Shown here: positions 9,295-17,053 of the stretch, in pieces | Layout of the letters: each line of letters starts with the position of its first letter | Numbering within the stretch: position 1 is the first letter of the stretch | NCBI RefSeq assembly: GCF_026341035.1 | Contig: NZ_JAPEOQ010000002.1 | Location: 992,001 to 1,056,000, forward strand | Source: Streptomyces sp. NBC_01016 | GTDB taxonomy: Bacteria; Actinomycetota; Actinomycetes; Streptomycetales; Streptomycetaceae | Direction of reading: 5' to 3' | DNA length: 64,000 bases | The notes under the pieces: generated by a model | The model's input: only the letters and a program-made list of their open reading frames with translations | Databases searched by the model: none | Told to the model about the DNA's origin: nothing | Made by a program: the position numbers and the translations under genes

Positions 9295-10818
9295 ATGACG
9301 AGCAGCACCGAGACCACCGCCACCACCCCGCAGGTTGCGGTCAACGACATCGGTAACGAGGAAGCATTCCTCGCCGCCATCGACGAGACGATCAAGTACT
9401 TCAACGATGGCGACATCGTCGACGGCGTCATCGTCAAGGTTGACCGGGACGAGGTTCTCCTCGACATCGGTTACAAGACCGAAGGTGTCATCCCGAGCCG
9501 AGAGCTTTCGATCAAGCACGACGTCGACCCGAACGAGGTCGTGGCCGTCGGCGACGAGATCGAGGCCCTGGTTCTCCAGAAGGAGGACAAGGAAGGCCGT
9601 CTGATCCTGTCCAAGAAGCGTGCTCAGTACGAGCGCGCCTGGGGCACGATCGAGAAGATCAAGGAAGAGGACGGGATCGTCACCGGTACCGTCATCGAGG
9701 TCGTCAAGGGTGGTCTCATCCTCGACATCGGCCTCCGTGGCTTCCTGCCGGCCTCCCTCGTCGAGATGCGCCGCGTCCGCGACCTTCAGCCTTACGTGGG
9801 CAAGGAGCTCGAGGCGAAGATCATCGAGCTGGACAAGAACCGCAACAACGTGGTCCTGTCCCGCCGTGCCTGGCTCGAGCAGACCCAGTCCGAGGTCCGC
9901 CAGACGTTCCTCACCACCCTGCAGAAGGGTCAGGTCCGCTCCGGCGTCGTTTCCTCGATCGTCAACTTCGGTGCCTTCGTGGACCTGGGTGGCGTCGACG
10001 GTCTCGTCCACGTCTCCGAGCTCTCCTGGAAGCACATCGACCACCCGTCCGAGGTTGTCGAGGTCGGCCAGGAAGTCACCGTCGAGGTCCTCGACGTCGA
10101 CATGGACCGCGAGCGTGTCTCCCTGTCGCTGAAGGCGACGCAGGAAGACCCGTGGCAGCAGTTCGCCCGTACGCACCAGATCGGCCAGGTCGTTCCCGGC
10201 AAGGTCACGAAGCTGGTTCCGTTCGGTGCGTTCGTCCGCGTCGACGAGGGCATCGAGGGTCTGGTCCACATCTCCGAGCTGGCCGAGCGCCACGTGGAGA
10301 TCCCGGAGCAGGTCGTCCAGGTCAACGACGAGATCTTCGTCAAGGTCATCGACATCGACCTCGAGCGTCGTCGCATCAGCCTCTCGCTGAAGCAGGCCAA
10401 CGAGGCCTTCGGCGCCGACCCGTCGGTCGTCGAGTTCGACCCGACCCTGTACGGCATGGCCGCGTCCTACGACGACCAGGGCAACTACATCTACCCCGAG
10501 GGCTTCGACCCCGAGACCAACGACTGGCTCGAGGGCTTCGACACCCAGCGCGAGGCTTGGGAGGGCCAGTACGCCGAGGCGCAGCAGCGCTTCGAGCAGC
10601 ACCAGGCCCAGGTCATCAAGTCCCGCGAGGCCGACGCTCAGGCCGAGGCCGAGGGTGCTGCGGCTCCCGCCGGTGCTGCGGCTCCGGCCGCCTCCGGTGG
10701 CAGCGGCGGCGGTGGCGGCGGTTCGTACTCCTCGGAGACGGCCGACAACTCCGGCGCGCTCGCCTCGGACGAGGCGCTTGCCGCGCTTCGCGAGAAGCTG
10801 GCGGGTGGCCAGAGCTGA
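9295..10818 (+). CDS. rpsA: 30S ribosomal protein S1
   Basis: A 507-residue ribosomal protein that holds mRNA on the small subunit. Four S1 RNA-binding domains are visible, at about residues 35-105, 120-190, 205-277 and 290-362; each ends with a run such as RVSLSLKATQEDP or RRISLSLKQANE. The last ~80 residues are acidic and then Gly/Ala/Ser-rich (GGSGGGGGGSYSSETADNSG), as in other actinobacterial S1 proteins, which carry four rather than six domains. Codon use is strongly biased to highly expressed codons. The ATG at 9295 starts the conserved MTSSTETTATTPQVAVNDIG terminus. A terminator with seven T residues follows directly. Confidence 0.98.
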   Translation: MTSSTETTATTPQVAVNDIGNEEAFLAAIDETIKYFNDGDIVDGVIVKVDRDEVLLDIGYKTEGVIPSRELSIKHDVDPNEVVAVGDEIEALVLQKEDKEGRLILSKKRAQYERAWGTIEKIKEEDGIVTGTVIEVVKGGLILDIGLRGFLPASLVEMRRVRDLQPYVGKELEAKIIELDKNRNNVVLSRRAWLEQTQSEVRQTFLTTLQKGQVRSGVVSSIVNFGAFVDLGGVDGLVHVSELSWKHIDHPSEVVEVGQEVTVEVLDVDMDRERVSLSLKATQEDPWQQFARTHQIGQVVPGKVTKLVPFGAFVRVDEGIEGLVHISELAERHVEIPEQVVQVNDEIFVKVIDIDLERRRISLSLKQANEAFGADPSVVEFDPTLYGMAASYDDQGNYIYPEGFDPETNDWLEGFDTQREAWEGQYAEAQQRFEQHQAQVIKSREADAQAEAEGAAAPAGAAAPAASGGSGGGGGGSYSSETADNSGALASDEALAALREKLAGGQS

Positions 10819-10844
10819 AACGCTCTGCGCTAGCAGGTAGTTAG

Positions 10845-10885
10845 CGGTTGGGTCGCACCTTTTGGTGCGGCCCAACCGTTTTTTT
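10845..10885 (+). terminator. Intrinsic terminator of rpsA
   Basis: 15-bp stem CGGTTGGGTCGCACC (10845-10859) with one G-T pair, a TTTT loop, right arm 10864-10878 and then seven T residues. Confidence 0.95.
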
Positions 10886-10933
10886 GTGCCCTGGGCCACA
10901 GAGGGGGGGCCTTGTCCGCTGTGCGGCGTAGGG

Positions 10934-10968
10934 CGTGGTTGCGCGCGCAGTTCCCCGCGCCCCTGGGC
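10934..10968. repeat. Common Streptomyces intergenic repeat
   Basis: The segment with GTGGTTGCGCGCGCAGTTCC followed by CCGCGCCCCTGGGC resembles a short repeat I remember as widespread between Streptomyces genes. It has an imperfect GC-rich fold. It lies just after the rpsA terminator and before the promoter region of the amine oxidase gene. Confidence 0.5.
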
Positions 10969-11091
10969 TACCTGCCCCCTGGCTCAAGAGAAACGTGGCG
11001 GATACACGAGGTGGGGGCGGGGTGTAACAGGGCGTTGGCACGATCCCCGGGTCGTTCTTGATCGAGTGCGGTCCGAGGGGAGCTGGGCATC

Positions 11092-12702
11092 GTGGCGGCA
11101 GCACAGGCAAAGGTCGGTGGCAGTAGTCGGCGGGCGTTTTTGCGGAACGTGGGGGTCAGTGGGGGTGCCGGGGCCATGTTCGCCACCATGGGGGCGCTGG
11201 GACTCGCGCCCACCGCGCAGGCGGCGGAGCGTGAACTGCCTTATCGGGCGCCGCGGTCGGGGGACTTCTCGCTGAGCGGGCGTGGCGCCGCGAAAGTCGT
11301 GATCGTGGGTGGCGGCATCGCCGGGCTCGCCACCGCGTACGAGCTGGGCAAGGCCGGCTACGACTGTACGGTCCTGGAGGCCAGGGGCCGGACCGGTGGC
11401 CGCAACTTCACGGTGCGGGGCGGCGATTCGACCGTCGACACGTACGGGAACAAGCAGACCGCCCGGTTCAGCGACGGGCAGTACATGAACGCGGGTCCGG
11501 CGAGACTTCCGCAGTGGATGGTCACCCTGGATTACTGTCGTGAACTCGGCGTACCCATCGAGGTGTTCACGAATACGAATGCCGATGCCTATCTGTACAA
11601 CGAAGGCGCCGGGATGACGAAGCCCGTGCGGTATCGGACCGCCAAGGCCGACGTCTATGGGTATGTGAGTGAGTTGCTCGCGAAGGCTTCCGACAAGGGG
11701 GCGCTGGACAAGGAGCTGACCGCTGCCGACCAGGATCGGCTCGTGGAGTTCCTGAAGGACTTCGGGTCGCTGGGGGACAAGCTCACCTACGAAGGGTGCG
11801 ACCGGCGCGGGTACTCCACCGTGCCCGCCGCGACCGGGACGCCGGGCACGGTCCTCGGGGACGTACCGTCCGCGTCCGACGTGTTCGCCAGTGGGGTCGG
11901 GCGCTACTTCTCCTTCGAATTCGGCTACGACCAGGCCATGTTGATGTTCCAGCCGGTCGGCGGGATGGATCAGATACCGAAGGCGCTGACGAAGGCGATC
12001 GGCGCGGAGCGGATACGTACCGGGGCCGTCGTCGGGAAGATCACGGACAAGGGGGACGGGGTTTCCGTCACGTATACGCAGGGCGGGCGGACCCGGGTCG
12101 TCGAGGCGGACTACTGCGTGGGCGCGCTGCCGCCCAACATCCTCGCCAAGATCCCGCACAACCTCGGCTCCGGCGTACAGAGCGCCCTGCAGGCCATCAC
12201 GCCGCAGTCCGCGGGGAAGATCGGCCTGGAGTACCGGAGCCGGTGGTGGGAGACCGACCACCGGATCTACGGCGGCATCACCGAGACCGATATGGACCTC
12301 AGCCACATCTGGCACCCGTCGTACGGGTTCCACGGCGAGCGCGGCCTCATGATCGGCTACTACAACTACGACACCGACGCCGACAAGTACGCGAAGCTCA
12401 GCCCCGCGGCGCGCGAGGCGCGGGCCGTCGCGCAGGGCGTGAAGATCTACGGCGAGAAGTACCGGACCGAGCTGGCGACCTCGTTCTCGCACCACTGGCG
12501 GCAGACCCCGCACCTGGAGGCCGCCTGGCACGACACCCCCGGCGGGCCCGACGACCCCCGCTACAAGCCGCTCAACGAACCGACGGGCCGCGTCTACTTC
12601 GCCGGCGACTGGCTCAGCTACACGGACGCCTGGCAGCACGGGGCGTTCACCTCGGCCAGGCGGGCGGTCGGCAAGCTGCACGCGCGCGTGATGGCCAACT
12701 GA
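11092..12702 (+). CDS. Tat-exported FAD-dependent amine/L-amino acid oxidase
   Basis: A 536-residue flavoprotein of the monoamine oxidase/L-amino acid oxidase family that oxidatively deaminates amines or amino acids, giving H2O2. A twin-arginine signal is present at residues 12-45 (SRRAFLRN, then a Gly/Ala-rich core and APTAQAAE cleavage region), so it acts outside the membrane. The FAD dinucleotide motif is VVIVGGGIAGLATAYELG followed by EARGRTGGRN at ~65-105; the C-terminal flavin motif is VYFAGDWLSYTDAWQHGA near residue 502. The GTG at 11092 follows GAGGGGAG. Codon use is less extreme than in neighbours in its first half. A hairpin terminator follows. Confidence 0.88.
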   Translation: MAAAQAKVGGSSRRAFLRNVGVSGGAGAMFATMGALGLAPTAQAAERELPYRAPRSGDFSLSGRGAAKVVIVGGGIAGLATAYELGKAGYDCTVLEARGRTGGRNFTVRGGDSTVDTYGNKQTARFSDGQYMNAGPARLPQWMVTLDYCRELGVPIEVFTNTNADAYLYNEGAGMTKPVRYRTAKADVYGYVSELLAKASDKGALDKELTAADQDRLVEFLKDFGSLGDKLTYEGCDRRGYSTVPAATGTPGTVLGDVPSASDVFASGVGRYFSFEFGYDQAMLMFQPVGGMDQIPKALTKAIGAERIRTGAVVGKITDKGDGVSVTYTQGGRTRVVEADYCVGALPPNILAKIPHNLGSGVQSALQAITPQSAGKIGLEYRSRWWETDHRIYGGITETDMDLSHIWHPSYGFHGERGLMIGYYNYDTDADKYAKLSPAAREARAVAQGVKIYGEKYRTELATSFSHHWRQTPHLEAAWHDTPGGPDDPRYKPLNEPTGRVYFAGDWLSYTDAWQHGAFTSARRAVGKLHARVMAN

Positions 12703-12737
12703 CGCGCTGCTTATGTTCGTAAGAGGCTGCTGAGAAT

Positions 12738-12763
12738 GGGTGCGGGCGGGAATGCCCGCACCC
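12738..12763 (+). terminator. Hairpin terminator after the oxidase gene
   Basis: Perfect 10-bp stem GGGTGCGGGC / GCCCGCACCC with a 6-base loop and no T-run. Its position argues against the earliest possible start of the PAC2 gene, which would begin inside it. Confidence 0.7.
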
Positions 12764-12807
12764 GTTCCGTGCGTTCTTGTGGTGGAACACGAGGAGGAGC
12801 GGTCACT

Positions 12808-13746
12808 GTGCTTGATCCGCAGGAACTGTATTCATGGGAGCCGAAGGGGCTCGCCGCCGTGGACATGGCGCTTGCCCAGGAGTCGGCCGGACTGGTCATG
12901 CTCTACCACTTCGACGGCTACATCGACGCCGGTGAGACCGGCGACCAGATCGTCGAGCGGCTCATCGACTCGCTGCCGCACCAGGTGGTGGCCCGCTTCG
13001 ACCACGACCGGCTCGTGGACTACCGGGCCCGCCGCCCGCTGCTCACGTTCCGCCGCGACCGGTGGACCGAGTACGAGGTGCCGGTGCTCGAGGTGCGGCT
13101 CGTGCAGGATGCGACGGGTGCGCCGTTCCTGCTGCTCGCCGGGCCCGAGCCGGACGTCGAGTGGGAGCGTTTCGCGGCCGCGGTGCGGCAGATCGCGGAG
13201 CGGCTCGGGGTGCGCCTCGCGGTGAACTTCCACGGGATCCCGATGGGCGTCCCGCACACCCGCCCCGTCGGCCTCACGCCGCACGGCAACCGCACCGACC
13301 TGGTGCCGGGGCACGCCAGCCCGTTCGACGAGGCGCAGGTGCCGGGCAGCGCCGCGGCCCTCGTCGAGTACCGCCTCATGGAGGCCGGGTACGACGTCCT
13401 CGGCGTCGCCGCGCACGTCCCGCACTACATCGCCCGCTCCGCGTACCCGGACGCCGCGCTGACCGTCCTGGAGGCGATCACGGCGGCGACCGGCATGGTG
13501 CTGCCGGGCGTCGCGCACGGGCTGCGCACGGACGCGCACCGTACGCAGACGGAGATCGACCGGCAGGTGCAGGAGGGCGACGAGGAGCTGGTCTCCCTGG
13601 TCCAGGGCCTTGAGCACCAGTACGACGCGTCCGCGGGAGCTGACCAGCGGGGCAACATGCTGGCGGAGCCGTTGGACATCCCGTCGGCGGACGAGATCGG
13701 CCAGGAGTTCGAGAAGTTCCTGGCGGAACGCGAAGGCGACGCCTGA
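12808..13746 (+). CDS. PAC2 family protein
   Basis: A 312-residue protein of the PAC2 (proteasome assembly chaperone 2-like) family, a Rossmann-like fold common in actinobacteria that have a proteasome; its role in bacteria is unproven. Family features visible are GLVMLYHFDGYIDAGETGDQ near the start, FLLLAGPEPDVEWERF in the middle and GIPMGVPHTRP. The C-terminal ~40 residues are acidic and helical. I chose the GTG at 12808 because GAGGAGGA precedes it by nine bases and the conserved start LDPQELYSWEPKGL follows immediately; an ATG at 12736 in the same frame would begin inside a terminator hairpin. Confidence 0.85.
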   Translation: MLDPQELYSWEPKGLAAVDMALAQESAGLVMLYHFDGYIDAGETGDQIVERLIDSLPHQVVARFDHDRLVDYRARRPLLTFRRDRWTEYEVPVLEVRLVQDATGAPFLLLAGPEPDVEWERFAAAVRQIAERLGVRLAVNFHGIPMGVPHTRPVGLTPHGNRTDLVPGHASPFDEAQVPGSAAALVEYRLMEAGYDVLGVAAHVPHYIARSAYPDAALTVLEAITAATGMVLPGVAHGLRTDAHRTQTEIDRQVQEGDEELVSLVQGLEHQYDASAGADQRGNMLAEPLDIPSADEIGQEFEKFLAEREGDA

Positions 13747-13769
13747 TCACAGGCTCTAAGCTTCCGCTT

Positions 13770-14378
13770 ATGTTGAAGGTGGGGCTGACCGGCGGAATCG
13801 GTGCCGGCAAGAGTGAGGTGTCACGGCTGCTCGTGGAGCGGGGGGCCGTGCTGATCGACGCCGACAAGATCGCGCGGGAGGTCGTCGAGCCCGGGACCGA
13901 GGGGCTCGCGGCCGTCGTCGAGGCGTTCGGTAGCGAGGTGCTCGCCCCGGACGGGAGCCTGGACCGGCCGAAGCTCGGCTCGGTCGTGTTCGCGGACTCC
14001 GACAAGCTGGCCACCCTCAACAAGATCGTGCACCCGCTGGTCGGCACCCGCTCCGCCGAGCTCGAGGCCACCGCGGGCCCCGACTCCGTCGTCGTCCACG
14101 ACGTGCCACTGCTCACGGAGAACGGGCTGGCCCCGCTCTACGACCTGGTGATCGTCGTCGACGCGAGCACCGGGACCCAGCTCGACCGCCTCACCCGGCT
14201 TCGCGGCATGAGCGAGGAGGACGCGCGGGCCCGGATGTCCGCGCAGGCCACCCGCGAGAAGCGGCTGGAGATCGCGGACATCGTGATCGACAACGACGTA
14301 CCGCTGGAGCGATTGCGGGAGCGGGCCGACGAGGTCTGGGCGGAGCTGGCGCGCCGGGCGCGTGCCGCGACCGCGTGA
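13770..14378 (+). CDS. coaE: Dephospho-CoA kinase
   Basis: A 202-residue P-loop kinase that phosphorylates the 3'-hydroxyl of dephospho-CoA, the final step of coenzyme A synthesis. The P-loop is GLTGGIGAGKSEVS at residues 6-19; LIDADKIAREVV holds the conserved DAD motif that binds dephospho-CoA, and the LID region has TRLRGMSEEDARARM. Length fits the stand-alone enzyme; the DUF157/GrpB fusion seen in some actinobacteria is absent. TAAGCT lies exactly seven bases before the ATG and no Shine-Dalgarno site is seen, so the mRNA may be leaderless. The stop overlaps the next gene's GTG. Confidence 0.95.
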   Translation: MLKVGLTGGIGAGKSEVSRLLVERGAVLIDADKIAREVVEPGTEGLAAVVEAFGSEVLAPDGSLDRPKLGSVVFADSDKLATLNKIVHPLVGTRSAELEATAGPDSVVVHDVPLLTENGLAPLYDLVIVVDASTGTQLDRLTRLRGMSEEDARARMSAQATREKRLEIADIVIDNDVPLERLRERADEVWAELARRARAATA

Positions 14379-14767
14379 TCGTTCTCGCCGCCTGCACCGC
14401 GCTCGGCGGCCTGGTGGCGCTGGTCGCGGGCGCGTACGGACTGCAGCGGAGCCGTCGCGTGCAGGACTCGGGGAACATCGCGCAGGCCCTGGTCAAACCG
14501 CCGCAGCCGGGGTCCGAGCGGCCGCTGCTCCAGTTCGAGACGGGCGACGGGCAGGTCGTGGAGGTCGTCTCTCCGGTGCCGCCCAGCAAGCGGCGGCCGC
14601 TGCCCGCCGGCGGTGTCGTCAGCGTCGCGTACGACACCGAGGACCCGCGCGAGACCGTGCTGCTCGGTGGCGAACGGCCCGGCGTGGATCGGGCCTTCAT
14701 GATCGCCGGCGCCCTTCTCGTGCTCGTGGGCATGGTGCTCACGGTGTCCCTGAGCCGCTCGCGCTGA
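14375..14767 (+). CDS. DUF3592-like small membrane protein
   Basis: A 130-residue protein with a membrane segment at each end (residues ~3-23 and ~105-124) and an extracytoplasmic middle that contains PLLQFETGDGQVVEVVSPVPPS and VAYDTEDP. This resembles the DUF3592 pattern of a beta-rich domain between two helices. Function unknown. It starts with a GTG that shares bases with the coaE stop (GTGA), so it is translationally coupled to coaE. Confidence 0.65.
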   Translation: MIVLAACTALGGLVALVAGAYGLQRSRRVQDSGNIAQALVKPPQPGSERPLLQFETGDGQVVEVVSPVPPSKRRPLPAGGVVSVAYDTEDPRETVLLGGERPGVDRAFMIAGALLVLVGMVLTVSLSRSR

Positions 14768-14871
14768 TCGCGCCGCGTGTTCCGGGCACGTGTTCTCTGT
14801 AGGGGCCGCGGGCAGGAATAGCCCCTACGGTCCATGGTGTTGACCATGTCGACACCAGGAGGAGGTTCGTC

Positions 14872-15234
14872 GTGCCCGATGCCACCCCGGAGACGCACGT
14901 CATCGACTATCGCGCCGCCGAGCAGCTCTTGGCCGCGCGCGATCCGCGCGGAGCGGTGAAGCTCCTGGACGACGTGCTCGCCCTCTATCCGGAGCACACG
15001 GCGGCCCGGCTGCTGAGGGCCCGCGCGTTCTTCGCCGCCGCGCAACTGCGGGCGGCCGAGCTGGAGTTCACGATCGTCCTGGAGCGCGAGCCGGACAACG
15101 CGTTCGCGCATTTCGCGCTGGCCAGGACGTACGAGCGGTGGTCGCGCCCGAAGCAGGCCCGGCGACACTTCCGCCTCGCCGCCGCGCTCGACCCGCAGCC
15201 GGACTACCTGGCGGCGGCGCGCTTCGACGACTGA
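14872..15234 (+). CDS. Small tetratricopeptide-repeat protein
   Basis: A 120-residue helical protein with about three TPR units: RAAEQLLAARDPRGAVKLLDDVLALYP, TAARLLRARAFFAAAQLRAAELEFTIVLEREP, and NAFAHFALARTYERWSRPKQARRHFRLAAALDP. TPR proteins act as binding scaffolds; the partner is not evident. The GTG start at 14872 has AGGAGGAG upstream at ideal spacing. It follows the coaE-DUF3592 pair by about 100 bases and is convergent with the small DUF6343 gene 14 bases downstream. Confidence 0.8.
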   Translation: MPDATPETHVIDYRAAEQLLAARDPRGAVKLLDDVLALYPEHTAARLLRARAFFAAAQLRAAELEFTIVLEREPDNAFAHFALARTYERWSRPKQARRHFRLAAALDPQPDYLAAARFDD

Positions 15235-15248
15235 GGGCCGCCAGGGCC

Positions 15249-15539
15249 CTACCGGGGCTTGCGGTACGGCGGAACGTCCCGGCCCGGTTGGTAGTGCGGG
15301 CCCTGGCGGATGTGCCGAAGGATCATGAACAGATCGACCGTCGTGATCAGCCACAGGATTCCGCAGGCCAGCGCCCACCCCGGACGGTGCGCGAGCAGGA
15401 ACGCGACGGTCCCGAAGACCGTCCACACGAGCCCGAACAGCGCGAGGCCGAGCCGTAGGCGCAGCGGGCTGCGGGCGGTGACCGGTTCGTCACCGGTGCG
15501 GACGAAGCGCGGCGGGTGTGGCGGGGGCGTCGGGCGCAT
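15249..15539 (-). CDS. DUF6343 family small membrane protein
   Basis: A 96-residue protein with RTGDEPVTARSPLRLRLGLALFGLV, which matches my memory of the DUF6343 family, and two membrane segments (residues ~30-50 and ~53-75). A Pro-rich, positively charged tail (GPHYQPGRDVPPYRKPR) follows. Function unknown. ATG 15539 was chosen because GAGGGG precedes it by nine bases; a GTG at 15581 would add 14 residues with no better signal. Confidence 0.65.
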   Translation of the reverse strand: MRPTPPPHPPRFVRTGDEPVTARSPLRLRLGLALFGLVWTVFGTVAFLLAHRPGWALACGILWLITTVDLFMILRHIRQGPHYQPGRDVPPYRKPR

Positions 15540-15651
15540 GGTCACCATCCCCTCGGGGTGCTGCACCTCCCAGCATGCCACTCACGGGTGAAGCGGCGTA
15601 GGGCGGGAACGGCGCCCGCGGGCGGTTCGTTGGCTCTGCATGGGTCTTGAG

Positions 15652-16332
15652 ATGCGTACGGGATATGAGGGCACGGGGCCGGGCGCGATCACGCCGGACG
15701 GCTGTGCCGTGGAGCTCTACTCGCGGCTCGTGGTCGAGGACGAGCCGGATGTCGTCGCGGGCGCCGTGCCCGCAGGCGCGACTCTGCTGGAACTCGGCTG
15801 TGGGGTCGGCCGCGTGACGCACCCGCTCGTCGAGCGGGGCTTTCGGGTGACGGCGGTGGACGAGTCGTCGGAGATGCTGGAGCGGGTCCGGGGTGCGCGC
15901 ACGGTGCGCGGCTCCATCGAGAGCCTCGACCTCGGCGAGACGTTCGACGCGGTGCTGCTCGGGTCCATCCTCGTCCACACCGGGGACGCGGAGGTGCGGG
16001 CGGGGATGCTCGCCACGTGCAGGCGCCATGTCGCCGACGACGGCTGCGTGTTGATCCAGCGCGAGCGGCCGGGGGCGCACGAGGGGCTGCCGCGTGAGGT
16101 GACCGGGCCGGGCGGTGGGTTCACGATCCGCAAGCTCCACTCGGAGCCGGTCGGCGACGGCGTGCGGTCGGTGAAGGTCGAGTACGTGTTCCCTGATGCG
16201 GTGTGGACGCAGACGTATCGGGCCCGTCCGCTCACCCCGGAGGAGTTCGAACAGGCGCTGGCGCAGGCGGACTTGAAGGTCGACCGGGTGCTGACGGAGG
16301 ACGGGTCCTGGGTGCGGGCGGTGCCGGTGTGA
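15652..16332 (+). CDS. Class I SAM-dependent methyltransferase
   Basis: A 226-residue methyltransferase. The SAM motif LLELGCGVGRVTHPLVERGF is followed by VTAVDESSEMLERV and by the strand-4 motif FDAVLLGSILVHTGD. Substrate unknown. After the core there is a beta-rich part (SVKVEYVFPDAVWTQTYRARPLTPEEF) typical of small-molecule methyltransferases. The start could be ATG 15640 or ATG 15652; neither has a clear Shine-Dalgarno site, and I prefer 15652 because the conserved MRTGYEGTGPG begins there. It is followed by a dispersed repeat and the convergent S4 gene. Confidence 0.8.
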   Translation: MRTGYEGTGPGAITPDGCAVELYSRLVVEDEPDVVAGAVPAGATLLELGCGVGRVTHPLVERGFRVTAVDESSEMLERVRGARTVRGSIESLDLGETFDAVLLGSILVHTGDAEVRAGMLATCRRHVADDGCVLIQRERPGAHEGLPREVTGPGGGFTIRKLHSEPVGDGVRSVKVEYVFPDAVWTQTYRARPLTPEEFEQALAQADLKVDRVLTEDGSWVRAVPV

Positions 16333-16376
16333 CGGGGCGGGGCGTCGGTGGGGCTCGGGCGTCACTTCCACGTCAC

Positions 16377-16419
16377 GGGGCTCCGCCCCGGGCCCCGCTC
16401 CTCAATCGCCGGAGGGGCT
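16377..16419. repeat. Dispersed REP-like element, copy 2
   Basis: GGGGCTCCGCCCCGGGCCCC followed by CTCAATCGCCGGAGGGGCT. It is nearly identical to 1405-1447 and the two copies near 39.9 kb, and again lies between convergent gene ends. Confidence 0.85.
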
Positions 16420-16481
16420 TGATACGGCTCAATCGCCGCAGGGGTATGAAGTGGCTCAAGTTCCGGAGGTGGAGGCTTAGT
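16401..16481. repeat. Three 27-bp tandem copies spawned from the REP-like element
   Basis: Units 16401-16427, 16428-16454 and 16455-16481 begin CTCAATCGCCGG, CTCAATCGCCGC and CTCAAGTTCCGG. The first unit is the tail of the dispersed element; the third, most diverged, contains the stop codon of the S4 gene. Confidence 0.65.
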
Positions 16482-16914
16482 TCGTGCCGCCCTGGCCGAA
16501 GATGTCGCGTAGGCGTTCCAGCTCCCTGCGGTCGCGCTTTGTTGGGCGGCCCGTGCCGCGGTCGCGGATGCCGATCGGGGTGATCACCTCGCGCGGGGGC
16601 GGCGGCGGGGAGTTGTCGACGTAGGCCTCGGCGGCGACCGGTGCCCCGACCCGCTTGCGGATGAGGCGTTTGACCTCGACCAGGCGCTCGTGCTCGCCGG
16701 GCCGGCGCACCCGCACCTCGTCGCCGATGCGCAGCGCGTGGGCGGGCTTGACGCTCGTCCCGTTGACCTTGACGTGCCCGCCCTTGCAGGCGGCGGCGCC
16801 CGCCGAGCGCGTCTTGACCAGGCGTACCGCCCAGATCCAGCTGTCGACCCGCACGCTCCCGCCGCCGCCCGACCCGTCCGGCGCCTGTGGTGTCCCCGGT
16901 GTCTGCGATGCCAT
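16477..16914 (-). CDS. RNA-binding S4 domain protein (Hsp15-like)
   Basis: A 145-residue protein with one S4 domain at residues ~22-85 (VDSWIWAVRLVKTRSAGAAACKGGHVKVNG, then DEVRV) like Hsp15, which binds stalled 50S subunits carrying peptidyl-tRNA. The C-terminal part is basic (RDRGTGRPTKRDRRELERL). The N-terminal 20 residues are Gly/Ser/Pro-rich. The ATG at 16914 is preceded at seven bases by TATCGT, so the transcript may be leaderless. The stop codon lies in the third copy of a 27-bp tandem repeat. It is divergent from the dipeptidase gene. Confidence 0.85.
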   Translation of the reverse strand: MASQTPGTPQAPDGSGGGGSVRVDSWIWAVRLVKTRSAGAAACKGGHVKVNGTSVKPAHALRIGDEVRVRRPGEHERLVEVKRLIRKRVGAPVAAEAYVDNSPPPPPREVITPIGIRDRGTGRPTKRDRRELERLRDIFGQGGTN

Positions 16915-17053
16915 GCGTCCGACGATAGTCCCGCGTGGGCCGCGCCCCGAACCCGTTGTCGTGACCCTCGGCGAGCCCCGGCCGAACCGCCCCCGCCCAG
17001 ACCGGATAATCCCGGCGAAAGGAGCGTAATCGACAGCGAGGGGTGCACAAGAC

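Noticed and set aside
9268..10899. A 543-codon open frame opposite rpsA
   Set aside because: Leu/Asp-rich shadow of the S1 coding sequence, without conserved domains or start signals.
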